The position numbers and the translations under genes are program-made. The notes beneath the pieces are model-generated. The model had not been told where the DNA came from and made no database searches. It saw only the letters and a program-made list of their open reading frames with translations. 64,000 nucleotides of DNA from positions 310,001 to 374,000 of the forward strand of contig NZ_MINI01000048.1 in the NCBI RefSeq assembly GCF_002906855.1, read 5' to 3'. This stretch comes from Pseudomonas putida (GTDB taxonomy: Bacteria; Pseudomonadota; Gammaproteobacteria; Pseudomonadales; Pseudomonadaceae). Shown here piece by piece: positions 16,615-26,643 of the stretch; the first letter of the stretch is position 1, and each line of letters opens with the position of its first letter.

Positions 16615-18072
16615 ATGTTCGCCCACACTGCTTTGCGCCAACGTTGCGCCAGATGGCTAATCGCAACCGGACTCTTTCTGCTGCTCGGTGCCTGCGTTGA
16701 AAAACCCAGCACCCTCGAGCGAGTGAAGGAGGACGGTGTGCTGCGCGTGATCACCCGCAACAGCCCGGCCACCTACTTCCAGGACCGCAACGGCGAAACC
16801 GGCTTCGAGTACGAGCTGGTCCAGCATTTCGCCGACGATCTCGGCGTCAAGCTGCAGATCGAGACCGCTGACAACCTCGACGAACTGTACGACTCGCTCG
16901 GCAAACCTTCCGGCCCTGTGCTGGCGGCGGCCGGCCTGGTCAGCAGTGACCGGCGCAAGGCGCAGGTCAAGTACTCGCACCCTTACCTGGAAGTGACCCC
17001 GCAGGTCATCTACCGCAACGGCCGTCCGCGCCCTACCGATGCCAAGGGCCTGGTCGGCAAGAAGATCATGGTGCTCAAGGGCAGCAGCCACGCCGATCAG
17101 CTGGCCGAACTGAAAAAACAGTATCCGGGCCTGGAATACGAGGAATCCGACGCGGTCGAAGTAGTCGACCTGCTGCGCATGGTCGATGAAGGGCAGATCG
17201 ACCTGACCCTGGTCGACTCCAATGAACTGGCAATGAACCAGGTGTACTTTCCCAACGTGCGGGTCGCCTTCGACCTGGGCGACACCCGCGACCAGCGCTG
17301 GGCGGTGGCAGCCGGTGATGACAACAGCCTGCTCAACGAGATCAACGAATTCCTCGACAAGGCACAGAAGAACGGCACCCTGCAGCGCCTGAAGGACCGT
17401 TACTACGGCCATGTCGACGTCCTTGGCTACGTCGGTGCCTACACCTTCGCCCAGCACCTGCAGCAGCGCCTGCCCAAGTACGAGAAGCACTTCAAGAGTT
17501 ACGCCAAGGTCGAACAGGTCGACTGGCGCCTGCTGGCAGCCATCGGCTACCAGGAATCGATGTGGCAGCCTGAAGTCACCTCCAAGACCGGCGTGCGCGG
17601 CCTGATGATGCTGACCCAGCGCACGGCCCAGGCCATGGGCGTCTCCAACCGCCTGGACCCGAAGCAAAGCATCCAGGGCGGTGCCAAGTACTTCATGAAG
17701 ATCAAGGAAGAGCTCGACGACAGCATCAAGGAGCCAGACCGCACCTGGTTCGCCCTGGCCGCCTACAACGTCGGCACCGGCCACCTGGAAGATGCCCGCA
17801 CCCTGGCCAAGCGCGAAAAGCTCAACCCGAACAAGTGGCTGGACGTGAAGAAGATGCTGCCGCGCCTGGCCCAGAAGCAGTGGTACCGGCAGACCAAGTA
17901 CGGCTATGCCCGTGGCGGCGAGCCCGTGCACTTCGTGGCCAACATCCGCCGTTACTACGACATCCTCACCTGGGTGACCCAGCCGCAGCTCGAAGGCCAG
18001 GTGGCCGAGGGCAACCTGCATGTGCCCGGGGTGAACAAGGACAAGCCGGCGGATCAGTCGCCGCCGATGTAA
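16615..18072 (+). CDS. mltF: Membrane-bound lytic murein transglycosylase F
   Basis: This is a 485-residue outer-membrane lipoprotein that cleaves peptidoglycan glycan strands to 1,6-anhydro products. The N-terminus is a lipoprotein signal ending LFLLLGAC, with the lipid-anchored Cys at residue 27. An SBP_bac_3 domain (VLRVITRNSPATYF onward) precedes the SLT domain, whose catalytic Glu lies in AIGYQESMWQPEVTS, followed by GVRGLMMLT and the AAYNVGTGH motif. The start at 16615 gives a normal lipoprotein leader; a TTG at 16570 would add 15 residues before it. It ends 6 bases from the convergent tadA stop. Confidence 0.95.
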   Translation: MFAHTALRQRCARWLIATGLFLLLGACVEKPSTLERVKEDGVLRVITRNSPATYFQDRNGETGFEYELVQHFADDLGVKLQIETADNLDELYDSLGKPSGPVLAAAGLVSSDRRKAQVKYSHPYLEVTPQVIYRNGRPRPTDAKGLVGKKIMVLKGSSHADQLAELKKQYPGLEYEESDAVEVVDLLRMVDEGQIDLTLVDSNELAMNQVYFPNVRVAFDLGDTRDQRWAVAAGDDNSLLNEINEFLDKAQKNGTLQRLKDRYYGHVDVLGYVGAYTFAQHLQQRLPKYEKHFKSYAKVEQVDWRLLAAIGYQESMWQPEVTSKTGVRGLMMLTQRTAQAMGVSNRLDPKQSIQGGAKYFMKIKEELDDSIKEPDRTWFALAAYNVGTGHLEDARTLAKREKLNPNKWLDVKKMLPRLAQKQWYRQTKYGYARGGEPVHFVANIRRYYDILTWVTQPQLEGQVAEGNLHVPGVNKDKPADQSPPM

Positions 18073-18078
18073 GCCAAG

Positions 18079-18558
18079 TCAGGCCTTGGCCCGTCGGGCC
18101 TTGAAGAAGTCACTTAGGATCTGCCCGCACTCCTCGGCCAGCACCCCGCCCTCCACCATCACTCGATGGTTGAGAAAGCCCTGCCCAAAGAACTGCCCTT
18201 GGCTCTGCACGATGCCAGCCTTGGGCTCCAGTGCGCCATACACCACCCGCATCACCCGCGAATGCACGATCAGCCCTGCACACATGCTGCACGGTTCCAG
18301 GGTCACGTACAGGGTGCTGCCGGGCAGGCGGTAGTTGCTGGCAGCCTTGGCTGCCGCGCGAATGGCGACCATCTCGGCGTGGGCGCTGGGGTCGCTGTCG
18401 ACAATTGGCCGGTTGAAGCCCTGGCCGATCACCTGCCCATGCTGCACCAGCACCGCGCCCACCGGCACTTCGCCCATGGCCGCGCCCTCGGCGGCCAGTG
18501 CCAGGGCCAGGCGCATGAATTCCTGATCGCGGCTGCGATCGATGATCTGCGGGCGCAT
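18079..18558 (-). CDS. tadA: tRNA adenosine(34) deaminase
   Basis: This 159-residue zinc enzyme converts A34 to inosine in tRNA-Arg. Zinc and catalytic motifs are SAHAEMVAI (His and Glu) and LEPCSMCAG (two Cys). The VPVGAVLV stretch near the start is also conserved in the family. Its ATG shares one base with the stop of the upstream multicopper oxidase gene (TGATG), so the two are translationally coupled. Confidence 0.95.
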   Translation of the reverse strand: MRPQIIDRSRDQEFMRLALALAAEGAAMGEVPVGAVLVQHGQVIGQGFNRPIVDSDPSAHAEMVAIRAAAKAASNYRLPGSTLYVTLEPCSMCAGLIVHSRVMRVVYGALEPKAGIVQSQGQFFGQGFLNHRVMVEGGVLAEECGQILSDFFKARRAKA

Positions 18559-19940
18559 CAGACCACCGCGATCGCGGCCATCAGGCCGGTTTCCATGTGG
18601 TCGATGACGTGGCAGTGGAACATCCAGGTGCCTGGGTTATCCGCCACCAGTGCGACCTGGGCACGCTCGTTCTTGCCCAGCAGGTAGGTATCGGTGAAGT
18701 AAGGTTCGGGGATTTGTCGGCGATTGGAGCCGATCACCTTGAAACTCATACCGTGCAGGTGGACCGGGTGCTGATACTGGGTCATGTTCTTCAGCTCAAA
18801 GATGTAGCTCTTGCCCTTCTTCAGCGTGGCGATCGGCCGGTCGGCGCAGGTCTTGTCGGTGATGTCCCAGGCCTGGCCGTTGATCTGCCACATGCTCGAC
18901 GGTTTGTCCGGATCGTCGTTGACCGAGACAGTCGCCGCCCATTCGAAATTGAAGTTCAGCTTCTCGGCATTCTCCAGGTCCGGCTCGGCGATCGGGTTAG
19001 CCGGCAGGGCCTTGGGCCACTCGCCCGGTGCTTCGGTGCTGGTCACCGAGCGCAAGGTGCCCAGGCGCACGAAACCGTCGCGCAGGGAAATTTCCTCGCC
19101 CGCCTCGGGAATGCGGATGGCCAGGCAGATGCGCATGCCCGGGCCGAGCCAGTATTCATCATCCAGTGGCCGAGGGGTCACCGGGTTACCGTCGAGGGCA
19201 TAGATTTTCGCCTCGCAGTTACCCTTGAGATTGAGGCGATAGGTCCAGGTGTTGTCCAGATTGAGCAGGCGCACGCGCACCACCTGCCCGGCCGGCAGCT
19301 CGGTGACCGAGTCGGCCTGGCCGTTGATGGTGATCAGCCGCCCGGCAGTACCGTTGCGTGCGGCCTCGCGGGGGATGCTGAAAGGCAGCCAGGCGCCCTG
19401 CTCGTCCACGTGCCAGTTTTTCAGACTAAGCGTGCGCTCATGCTGGAAGCCGGTCGGTTCGCGCTCCTCGACGATCAGCGGGCCCACCAGGCCGCGCCCA
19501 AGCTCCTCGGAGCTGCTGACATGGGGGTGATACCAGTAACTGCCAGCATCCGGCACACGGAACTTGTAGTCAAAGTACTCACCCGGCTTGACCGGCAACT
19601 GCGAAACGTAGGGCACGCCGTCCATTTCCAGCGGGAGGCGGATGCCATGCCAGTGGATAGTGGTTTCCACCGGCAGGTGGTTGATGAAGCGCACCCGCAG
19701 CCAGGTGCCCTGGCGCACTCGCAACTCGGTACCTGGCGCCGAGGGGCCGAAGGCCCACGCCTCGGTCTTGAAGCCCGGCACCAGTTCGACGTCCAGCGGT
19801 GCCGCGATCAGTTCGTAGTCATGGCCGGCGTTGTCGTCCTCGACCTTGCCCAGCCAGTAACGTGCCGCGCCACCGGCGCCCAGGCCAACCACAACCAGGC
19901 CGGTCAGGCCTTTGAGCATTTGTCGACGGGTGAAGGACAT
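18558..19940 (-). CDS. cumA: Multicopper oxidase, CumA-like
   Basis: This is a periplasmic three-domain multicopper oxidase of 460 residues. The Tat signal is SFTRRQMLKGLTGLVVVGLG. Four copper-binding blocks are present: HWHGIRLP, YWYHPHVSS, HPVHLHGM and FHCHVIDHMETGLM, the last containing the type 1 copper Cys and a Met ligand position. The ATG at 19940 is chosen because it begins the Tat signal; the 44 extra upstream residues look non-coding. CumA was once linked to manganese oxidation in P. putida, a role later doubted, so its substrate is open. It may be exported by the nearby tatABC. It is divergent from the toxin-like gene at 20.1 kb. Confidence 0.9.
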   Translation of the reverse strand: MSFTRRQMLKGLTGLVVVGLGAGGAARYWLGKVEDDNAGHDYELIAAPLDVELVPGFKTEAWAFGPSAPGTELRVRQGTWLRVRFINHLPVETTIHWHGIRLPLEMDGVPYVSQLPVKPGEYFDYKFRVPDAGSYWYHPHVSSSEELGRGLVGPLIVEEREPTGFQHERTLSLKNWHVDEQGAWLPFSIPREAARNGTAGRLITINGQADSVTELPAGQVVRVRLLNLDNTWTYRLNLKGNCEAKIYALDGNPVTPRPLDDEYWLGPGMRICLAIRIPEAGEEISLRDGFVRLGTLRSVTSTEAPGEWPKALPANPIAEPDLENAEKLNFNFEWAATVSVNDDPDKPSSMWQINGQAWDITDKTCADRPIATLKKGKSYIFELKNMTQYQHPVHLHGMSFKVIGSNRRQIPEPYFTDTYLLGKNERAQVALVADNPGTWMFHCHVIDHMETGLMAAIAVV

Positions 19941-20144
19941 CGGTGCGGGTACCTCGTGTTCTGCGCAATCAAGCTGCCAGCACGGCTGACGGTGAAGGGC
20001 GAATACGATACACCTGCATTTGCGAAAGATTAAGTGAAGGATTGTCAGAAATTCTTCAAGGTCGGCCTCCAAGTGATATGTAACTCACGCAAGATGCCCT
20101 CCCGTTTCACATTGCCCCCTTTGGTCACGATGTGAGATTCGCAA

Positions 20145-22788
20145 ATGCCCCTGAACGAACAACAACAGCACGACCTCAATGCGCTGAGCGACATTGCCGA
20201 GCAAGTTGGCCGCACTTGTCCTGACCTGCGCCAGCGGGCACGTGATGTAGCCCTGCAGTTACTTGAGCAGCAAGGGCTTGGCGCGCTTGAGCCCGACTCC
20301 GTCTACTTCCATCGTTTTCACGCCACTTCGAGCAGCCCGCTCACATTCAACGGTTGGCAGCACCATGAACGGCCTTACCAGACGCTGACGCTGCCGCAAC
20401 TGGTGATGGCGCGTTTCAACCCAGCCGAGCAGGAAGCCAGCGACCTGCTCGACCAGTTCACCGGTTTCTACTCCAGCGGGCCAGCCTGCGAGCGCTTTGA
20501 CGAATCGAACGAGATACGACTCGCCCCCAGGAGTGTGATGACGAGGTTTTGGGAAATCGACTTCAGCAGTGACTTCCATGCTCGTATATCGCGCTTCTGG
20601 CAACAGCATGCCGACGATTACCGGACACTGGCCAAGGCATCGTTCCTGAGTAAAGTTGTGGAAGTGTGCGCCCATGCCCCCGGTAGCGCTCTGGCCAAGC
20701 GAGCCTTGAGTGCCGCGCACGCTCTGACCGGCATTCAGCGTTGGCCTGTCTCGTTGTCCCTCCTTCGCGAACAGTTCACACGCGCTGCCGCGCCTGCACA
20801 GCTTCGACATTGGCGGCCACATCGCCAGCGACATACTCCGGCTGGTCCTGGAAGACGGCAGCCAGCTGCTCTATATTCCCGGTGAGGATCAGGCTCTGCA
20901 CCTGTTCGCCAATGACCGCGAACTGTATGGCTGGGTGCTGGCGCAGACACGAGACAGGCTTGATCGCGCTCGCTTCCTCAGCCATTTCCCATTGGCCAGC
21001 CACGCTGAAAACGATCCTGACATCGGTCTCCACCACTTGCTGGATGTCATGCGCAAGCAGTGGGACGCTATTGACCCACCTGGGCTCAATACGCTCGCCA
21101 CCCCGCTCCAGCAGGATGCCTTCACCTGGCTAAGCGACAGCGCACGACAGCGCATGCTCGCAGATGCCCACTTCGCCCTGCGCTCGAATGCCGACTTGCG
21201 CAAGCAACGCTGGATCAGTTATTTGCAGAGCTTCGGCAGAGTCTTCGGGCCGCTGGCAGTGCTGGGCTGGCCTGTAGCACTGGCAGCTACCGGCGCCGGG
21301 CTGGCCGAGACCGGGCTGGATATCGATCAGGCAATCAACGGCCATACCACGGCAGAGCGGCAATCCGGCTTCGTTGCGGCAATCCTCTGCGCCATCAACA
21401 CCTTGTTCAACGCCAGCCTGCTACGTGAAGCAGGGCTGAACGTCGACGGCGAGATGCGCCTGCCTGAAACAGACGAGGCAACAGCGCTGCCCGAACCGGA
21501 GCCCGGAAATGCCACGGCGGGCGAACTGCTGGCGTGGGTACCCGAGGCATACGCCCCATCGGAGCCCGGGAAGCTGCTGGAAGCCCTCGAGAACAACGAC
21601 ATACTTTCCTCGGTACCCGGTGATATTCGTTTCCAGGGCGTCATCATGGAAAGAGGCAAACATTACGCAATGGTTGGCGACCTGACCTACCAAGTGCGCT
21701 TTATCGGTGAGCTCGACACCTGGGCCATCATCGATCCGGAAAACCCATTCTCATTCACCCAGACCATGCCTCTGCGGCTCGACGCAGACGGTAACTGGAA
21801 GATCGCCGAACGTTTGCGTCTCAACGGTGGAACACCTCGCTTCCTGCTCAAGGCCTGGGGCAGGCTCCACCCAAGGCCGAAGCTGCCGGCGCTGGAGCCG
21901 ACGCCCTACGAAGTGCCGCACGCTCAAGCAACGGCCCTGAGGGAAGCGGCCAATGGCGATCAGGACATTGCCCTGACCTACAACGCCGAACCGCCCTACA
22001 GGCTCTACAGGAAATTGCGCGATGACCTGGCTGCCGATGCCCGGCAATTTTTCCTCAACTTCGAACCACGTCCGCGTCCGCAACTGCCAGAGCTGCCCCT
22101 GGCCGCGCCGACAAGCCCCTTTTTCCGTGAACTTTACCGCCACAGCGAAGGCCTGGTGGTTGGCGAATCACATGTCGAGCGCGGTGCCCGGCAGTTCCTT
22201 GTCAGCAACATGGGCCAATTGCACAAGGCAGGCGTGAAGGTCATCTACCTGGAACACTTCCTGACCGACTTCCACCAGGCAGAACTCGACCTGTTCAACC
22301 AGACCGGCACATTGCCGGAAGCACTCAGGCAATATGTGGCAGACCTGGACGCCCTGGCCAGCCAGTTCGAGGTCACACCCTACACCCTGAAAAAAGTGCT
22401 GTATGCAGCCCATGCGCAGGGCGTACGGGCTCAGGCCATCGACTGTCTGGCGTCCTATCGTCAAGCCTGGCACGAAAAGCCCTCCTCCACGATTCGTCAG
22501 GAAATGATGAACTTCTTCGCCCATCGGGTCATTGCCATCGACCAGGCAAGCCGCGGCCCTTCGAAGTGGGTTGCTCTGGTCGGCAACTCACATGCCAATA
22601 ACTTCATGGGCATTGCAGGACTGGCTGAAATGGAGGGCGCCATCGGGCTGCGCGTGGAGGACATCGAGGTGGGCCAGAGCGGCGGAATAGGTGTCGATCC
22701 CGGACATACCTTCGAAGAGGATGGTATGGCGGCATGGATCAAGAGCGATTTGCGCTTGCAAGTGCCCATCAGCCGACCCTGGATGTAG
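20145..22788 (+). pseudogene. Frameshifted DUF6543-type toxin-like gene
   Basis: Two frames (20145-20885 and the frame read from about 20760 to 22788) join into one product of about 880 residues. The first ends in non-coding-looking sequence (RHWRPHRQRHTPAGPGRRQ). The other frame already reads LHSFDIGGHIASDILRLVL and YIPGEDQALHLF, a typical dermonecrotic/DUF6543 toxin segment, from about 20790. The break therefore lies between about 20740 and 20800 and is a one-base gain or two-base loss. A pair of hydrophobic helices follows (21240-21420). The C-terminal part holds GESH (22162-22173), YLEHFLTDFHQAEL and VALVGNSHAN, resembling the ChaN/EreA/TIKI-like superfamily also found in such toxins. It could be a real pseudogene or a sequencing error. 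Confidence 0.65.
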
Positions 22789-22793
22789 AGACG

Positions 22794-22819
22794 ACAAGGG
22801 CGCCTTGCGGCGCCCTTGT
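22794..22819. terminator. Hairpin between convergent toxin-like gene and guaA
   Basis: An 11-base perfect stem (ACAAGGGCGCC and complement) with a TTGC loop sits between the two stop codons. There is no U-run, so termination strength is uncertain, but its place suggests a shared bidirectional terminator. Confidence 0.6.
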
Positions 22820-22827
22820 GGCTCAAC

Positions 22828-24405
22828 TCATTCCCACTCGATGGTGGCCGGTGGCTTGCTCGACACGTCGTAGGTGACGCGGGAGATACCGTCGATTTCG
22901 TTGATGATACGGCCGCTGACGGTTTCCAGCAGCTCGTACGGCAGGTGTGCCCAACGCGCGGTCATGAAGTCCACGGTCTCGACGGCACGCAGCGCGACGA
23001 CCCAGGCGTAGCGACGGCCGTCGCCGACGACGCCGACCGACTTGACCGGCTGGAACACCACGAATGCCTGGCTGGTCTTGTGGTACCAGTCGGCCTTGCG
23101 CAGTTCTTCGATGAAGATGTGGTCGGCGCGACGCAGGATGTCGGCGTATTCCTTCTTAACTTCACCGAGGATGCGCACGCCCAGGCCCGGGCCCGGGAAC
23201 GGGTGGCGGTAGACCATGTCGTACGGCAGGCCCAGCTCCAGGCCGATCTTGCGCACTTCGTCCTTGAACAGTTCACGCAGCGGCTCGACCAGCTTGAGGT
23301 TCATTTCCTCCGGCAGGCCGCCCACGTTGTGGTGCGACTTGATCACATGGGCCTTGCCGCTCTTGGCGCCGGCCGACTCGATCACGTCCGGGTAGATGGT
23401 GCCCTGGGCGAGGAACTGGATGTTGTCCAGCTTGCTGGCTTCGGCATCGAAGATGTCGATGAAGGTACGGCCGATGATCTTGCGCTTCTTCTCCGGGTCG
23501 GCTTCGCCTTCCAGGTTGTCGAGGAACTGCTTTTCAGCGTCGGCGCGGATCACCTTGACGCCCATGTTCTCCTTGAACATGGCCATCACCTGGTCGCCTT
23601 CGTGCAGGCGCAGCAGGCCGTTGTCGACGAAGACGCAGGTCAGCTGGTCACCGATGGCGCGGTGCAGCAGCGCGGCAACAACCGAGCTGTCAACGCCGCC
23701 GGACAGGCCCAGCAGGACGTTGGCCGAGCCGACTTGCTCACGTACCTGAGCGATGGCGTCTTCGACGATGTTGGACGGGGTCCACAGGGCTTCACAGCCG
23801 CAGATGTCCTGCACGAAACGGGACAGGATGCGACCGCCCTGCTTGGTGTGGGTCACTTCCGGGTGGAACTGCACGCCGTAGTAGCCGCGCGAATCGTCGA
23901 ACATGCCGGCGATCGGGCAGCTCGGGGTGCTGGCCAACACGTGGAAGTTGCCTGGCATCTGGGTGACCTTGTCACCGTGGCTCATCCACACGTCCAGGCC
24001 CAGTACGCCGTCGTCGTCGACGTGGTCTTCGATACCGTCGAGCAGGCGGCTCTTGCCGACCACATCGACGCGGGCATAACCGAACTCACGCAGGTCGGAA
24101 CCTTCGACCTTGCCGCCCATCTGCTCGGCCATGGTCTGCATGCCGTAGCAGATACCCAGCACTGGCACGTTCAGGTCGAACACCGCCTGCGGGGCACGTG
24201 GGCTGTTGGCTTCGTGGACCGACTCGGGGCCGCCGGCGAGGATGATGCCGCGCGGGTTGAATTCGCGAATCGCTTCATCGTCCATGTCGAACGGGTGCAG
24301 CTCGCAGTACACGCCGATTTCGCGCACGCGGCGGGCGATCAGCTGGGTGTACTGGGAACCGAAATCGAGGATCAGGATGCGGTGAGCGTGAATGTCGAGG
24401 GCCAT
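22828..24405 (-). CDS. guaA: GMP synthase (glutamine-hydrolysing)
   Basis: This 525-residue enzyme makes GMP from XMP using glutamine and ATP. The class I glutaminase has the nucleophile region GICYGMQTMAEQMG and the GVQFHPEVTHT His-x-Glu pair. The ATP-pyrophosphatase domain has the P-loop LGLSGGVDSSVVAALL, and the dimerisation end is RVTYDVSSKPPATIEWE. It follows guaB by 78 bases in the same direction, forming guaBA. Confidence 0.97.
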   Translation of the reverse strand: MALDIHAHRILILDFGSQYTQLIARRVREIGVYCELHPFDMDDEAIREFNPRGIILAGGPESVHEANSPRAPQAVFDLNVPVLGICYGMQTMAEQMGGKVEGSDLREFGYARVDVVGKSRLLDGIEDHVDDDGVLGLDVWMSHGDKVTQMPGNFHVLASTPSCPIAGMFDDSRGYYGVQFHPEVTHTKQGGRILSRFVQDICGCEALWTPSNIVEDAIAQVREQVGSANVLLGLSGGVDSSVVAALLHRAIGDQLTCVFVDNGLLRLHEGDQVMAMFKENMGVKVIRADAEKQFLDNLEGEADPEKKRKIIGRTFIDIFDAEASKLDNIQFLAQGTIYPDVIESAGAKSGKAHVIKSHHNVGGLPEEMNLKLVEPLRELFKDEVRKIGLELGLPYDMVYRHPFPGPGLGVRILGEVKKEYADILRRADHIFIEELRKADWYHKTSQAFVVFQPVKSVGVVGDGRRYAWVVALRAVETVDFMTARWAHLPYELLETVSGRIINEIDGISRVTYDVSSKPPATIEWE

Positions 24406-24483
24406 GACTCAATCTCGTCAGTGGAAATCGGAAACGACGCGGGGCTGTAATGACAGCCCCGCTTGCAAGTTTTGCTGGAAGCC

Positions 24484-25953
24484 TCAGCCTACGCGGTAGT
24501 TAGGGGCTTCTTTGGTGATCTGCACGTCATGCACGTGGGACTCGGCCATGCCAGCACCAGTGATGCGCACGAATTCCGGCTTGGTGCGCATCTCTTCGAT
24601 GGTCGCGCTGCCGGTGTAGCCCATGGACGAACGCAGGCCGCCCATCAGCTGGTGGATGATCGCGGCCAGGGCCCCCTTGTAAGGAACGCGGCCTTCGATG
24701 CCTTCAGGTACCAGCTTCTCGGCGCCGGCCGAGGAGTCCTGGAAGTAACGGTCGGACGAGCCTTGCGCCTGTGCCATGGCACCCAGCGAGCCCATGCCGC
24801 GGTAGGCCTTGTAGGAACGGCCCTGGAACAGCTCGACTTCGCCCGGTGCTTCTTCGGTACCGGCGAACATCGAACCCATCATCACGCAGGAAGCACCGGC
24901 AACGATGGCCTTGGACAGGTCACCGGAGAAGCGGATGCCGCCGTCGGCGATCAGTGGCACGCCAGTGCCTTCCAGTGCAGCGGCGACGTTGGCAATGGCG
25001 CTGATCTGCGGCACGCCGACACCGGCAACGATACGGGTGGTGCAGATCGAGCCTGGGCCGATACCGACCTTGACGGCGTCGGCGCCGGCTTCAGCCAGGG
25101 CCTTGGCCGCAGCGCCGGTGGCGATGTTGCCGCCGATCACCTGCACTTGCGGGTAGGTTTCCTTGACCCAGCGAACGCGGTCGATCACGCCTTTGGAGTG
25201 ACCGTGGGCGGTGTCGACCACCACCACGTCAACGCCGGCGGCAACCAGGGCGGCAACGCGCTCGCCGGTGTCCTTGCCGGTGCCGACCGCAGCGCCAACG
25301 CGCAGGCGACCCTGGTCGTCCTTGCTGGCCAGCGGGTAGGCCTTGGCCTTTTCGATGTCCTTGACGGTCATCATGCCCTTGAGGTTGAACTTGTCGTCAA
25401 CGATCAGGACCTTTTCCAGGCGGTGCTTGTGCAGCAGCTCGCGGACTTCGTTCTTGTCGGCGCCTTCGCGGACGGTGACCAGACGCTCTTTCGGCGTCAT
25501 CACGTCGCGGACCTTGGCGTCCAGACGGGTTTCGAAGCGCACGTCACGGGAGGTGACGATGCCGACCAGGTCGCCGTTCGCCAGTACCGGAACGCCGGAG
25601 ATGTTGTTCAGGCGGGTCAGGTCGAACAGATCGCGCACGGTGGCGTCGGCTTCGATGGTGATCGGGTCCTTGACCACGCCAGCCTCGAACTTCTTGACCT
25701 TGCGCACTTCGCCGGCCTGCTGTTCGATGGTCATGTTCTTGTGGATGATGCCGATGCCGCCTTCCTGGGCCATGGCAATGGCCAGGCGCGCTTCGGTCAC
25801 GGTATCCATGGCAGCGGAAACCAGCGGAATGTTCAGCTCGATGCCACGAGTCAAACGGGTCTTGAGACTGACTTCATTGGGCAGTACCTCGGAGTAGCCA
25901 GGTACAAGGAGGATATCGTCGAAGGTCAGGGCTTCTTGGCTGATACGCAGCAT
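24484..25953 (-). CDS. guaB: IMP dehydrogenase
   Basis: This 489-residue enzyme oxidises IMP to XMP with NAD, the committed step to GMP. The catalytic Cys lies in GIGPGSICTTRIVAGVG, and two CBS domains are inserted at about residues 95-205 (ISGVPVLANGDLVGIVTS, EKVLIVDDKFNLKG). The flap and C-terminal GRVPYKG region is present. The ATG at 25953 (MLRISQEALTFDD) is the family start; longer readings run through the promoter. Confidence 0.97.
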   Translation of the reverse strand: MLRISQEALTFDDILLVPGYSEVLPNEVSLKTRLTRGIELNIPLVSAAMDTVTEARLAIAMAQEGGIGIIHKNMTIEQQAGEVRKVKKFEAGVVKDPITIEADATVRDLFDLTRLNNISGVPVLANGDLVGIVTSRDVRFETRLDAKVRDVMTPKERLVTVREGADKNEVRELLHKHRLEKVLIVDDKFNLKGMMTVKDIEKAKAYPLASKDDQGRLRVGAAVGTGKDTGERVAALVAAGVDVVVVDTAHGHSKGVIDRVRWVKETYPQVQVIGGNIATGAAAKALAEAGADAVKVGIGPGSICTTRIVAGVGVPQISAIANVAAALEGTGVPLIADGGIRFSGDLSKAIVAGASCVMMGSMFAGTEEAPGEVELFQGRSYKAYRGMGSLGAMAQAQGSSDRYFQDSSAGAEKLVPEGIEGRVPYKGALAAIIHQLMGGLRSSMGYTGSATIEEMRTKPEFVRITGAGMAESHVHDVQITKEAPNYRVG

Positions 25954-25990
25954 CGCGGGGGCTCCCGGGCGGGAAAAATGGAAGCGCGCC

Positions 25991-26019
25991 ATTATACTCA
26001 TCCACGGCGCGCCGCTCAA
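25991..26019 (-). promoter_or_regulatory. Sigma-70 promoter of guaBA
   Basis: On the minus strand TTGAGC (26014-26019) and a perfect TATAAT (25991-25996) are separated by 17 bases, about 37 bases before the guaB ATG. This is the clearest consensus promoter in the window. Confidence 0.7.
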
Positions 26020-26039
26020 TGCAAAATAAGGGCCTTCGG

Positions 26040-26597
26040 TCAGCCTTGTGGCACTTTTACCTGCACCACCGCCACCGGCTGGTCGAGCCAGTCGGCAAAG
26101 CTGTCGAGAAAGGCCTGGGTGAACCCGGCCTCGCCCCAGTTGTTGAAGATGAACCCAAGGTTGGAAAAGGCACATGGCTGCAGGTAAATGAAGCCGTTGA
26201 TGTCGTCTTCATGGCCGCACAGCGGGCAGGTGAAGTTGTCGCTCACCGCCGGCATCCACTCCTCAAGGCTCTCGAACAGCGGCTCGCCGACCTCGCGCCG
26301 GCACTCCGGGCAACCAGCCTCCTCGAGGAACCCCTCGGTCGGGGTATAGATGCAACGCTTGAGCATCACTTCCAGGCCATTGACCTGCTCGCCGAACGGC
26401 AGCTTTTCCGGATGCAGGGCGACCTTGCGCGCGCCCGCCGCCAAGGCATGGCCCATGCGGTTGCCGGTGCGCCCGCAGGTGGTCAGTTGTTCTTCGACGA
26501 TCTTCTCGCGCACCAGCCAGCGCAGGATGGCGCGGGCACGGGCTTCGTGCACCTCGACGGTGGACAGCTTGGGGACAATGATGCTCTGGGTGTTCAT
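26040..26597 (-). CDS. Uncharacterised protein with a zinc-ribbon-like cysteine set
   Basis: I do not recognise a function. The 185-residue protein has two CxxC pairs (C96-P-E-C99 and C124-P-L-C127), which could bind one zinc. An alpha/beta start (VHEARARAILRWLVREKIVEE) and a conserved-looking GFIFNNWGEAGFTQAFLDSF region surround them. There is no signal peptide. It lies upstream of guaB on the same strand but reads into the guaB promoter region, so it is probably a separate unit. Confidence 0.75.
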   Translation of the reverse strand: MNTQSIIVPKLSTVEVHEARARAILRWLVREKIVEEQLTTCGRTGNRMGHALAAGARKVALHPEKLPFGEQVNGLEVMLKRCIYTPTEGFLEEAGCPECRREVGEPLFESLEEWMPAVSDNFTCPLCGHEDDINGFIYLQPCAFSNLGFIFNNWGEAGFTQAFLDSFADWLDQPVAVVQVKVPQG

Positions 26598-26643
26598 GAA
26601 CGAAGCGGGCCTGCGGACTGCGGTAATCCTGCAATTCTACAGC

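Noticed and set aside
20145..22788. Two separate genes instead of one frameshifted gene at 20.1-22.8 kb
   Set aside because: Family-like sequence runs continuously across the break in the two frames, and the second frame lacks a good start.
24463..26187. A 574-codon open frame antisense to guaB
   Set aside because: Shadow of IMP dehydrogenase, whose motifs are complete on the minus strand.
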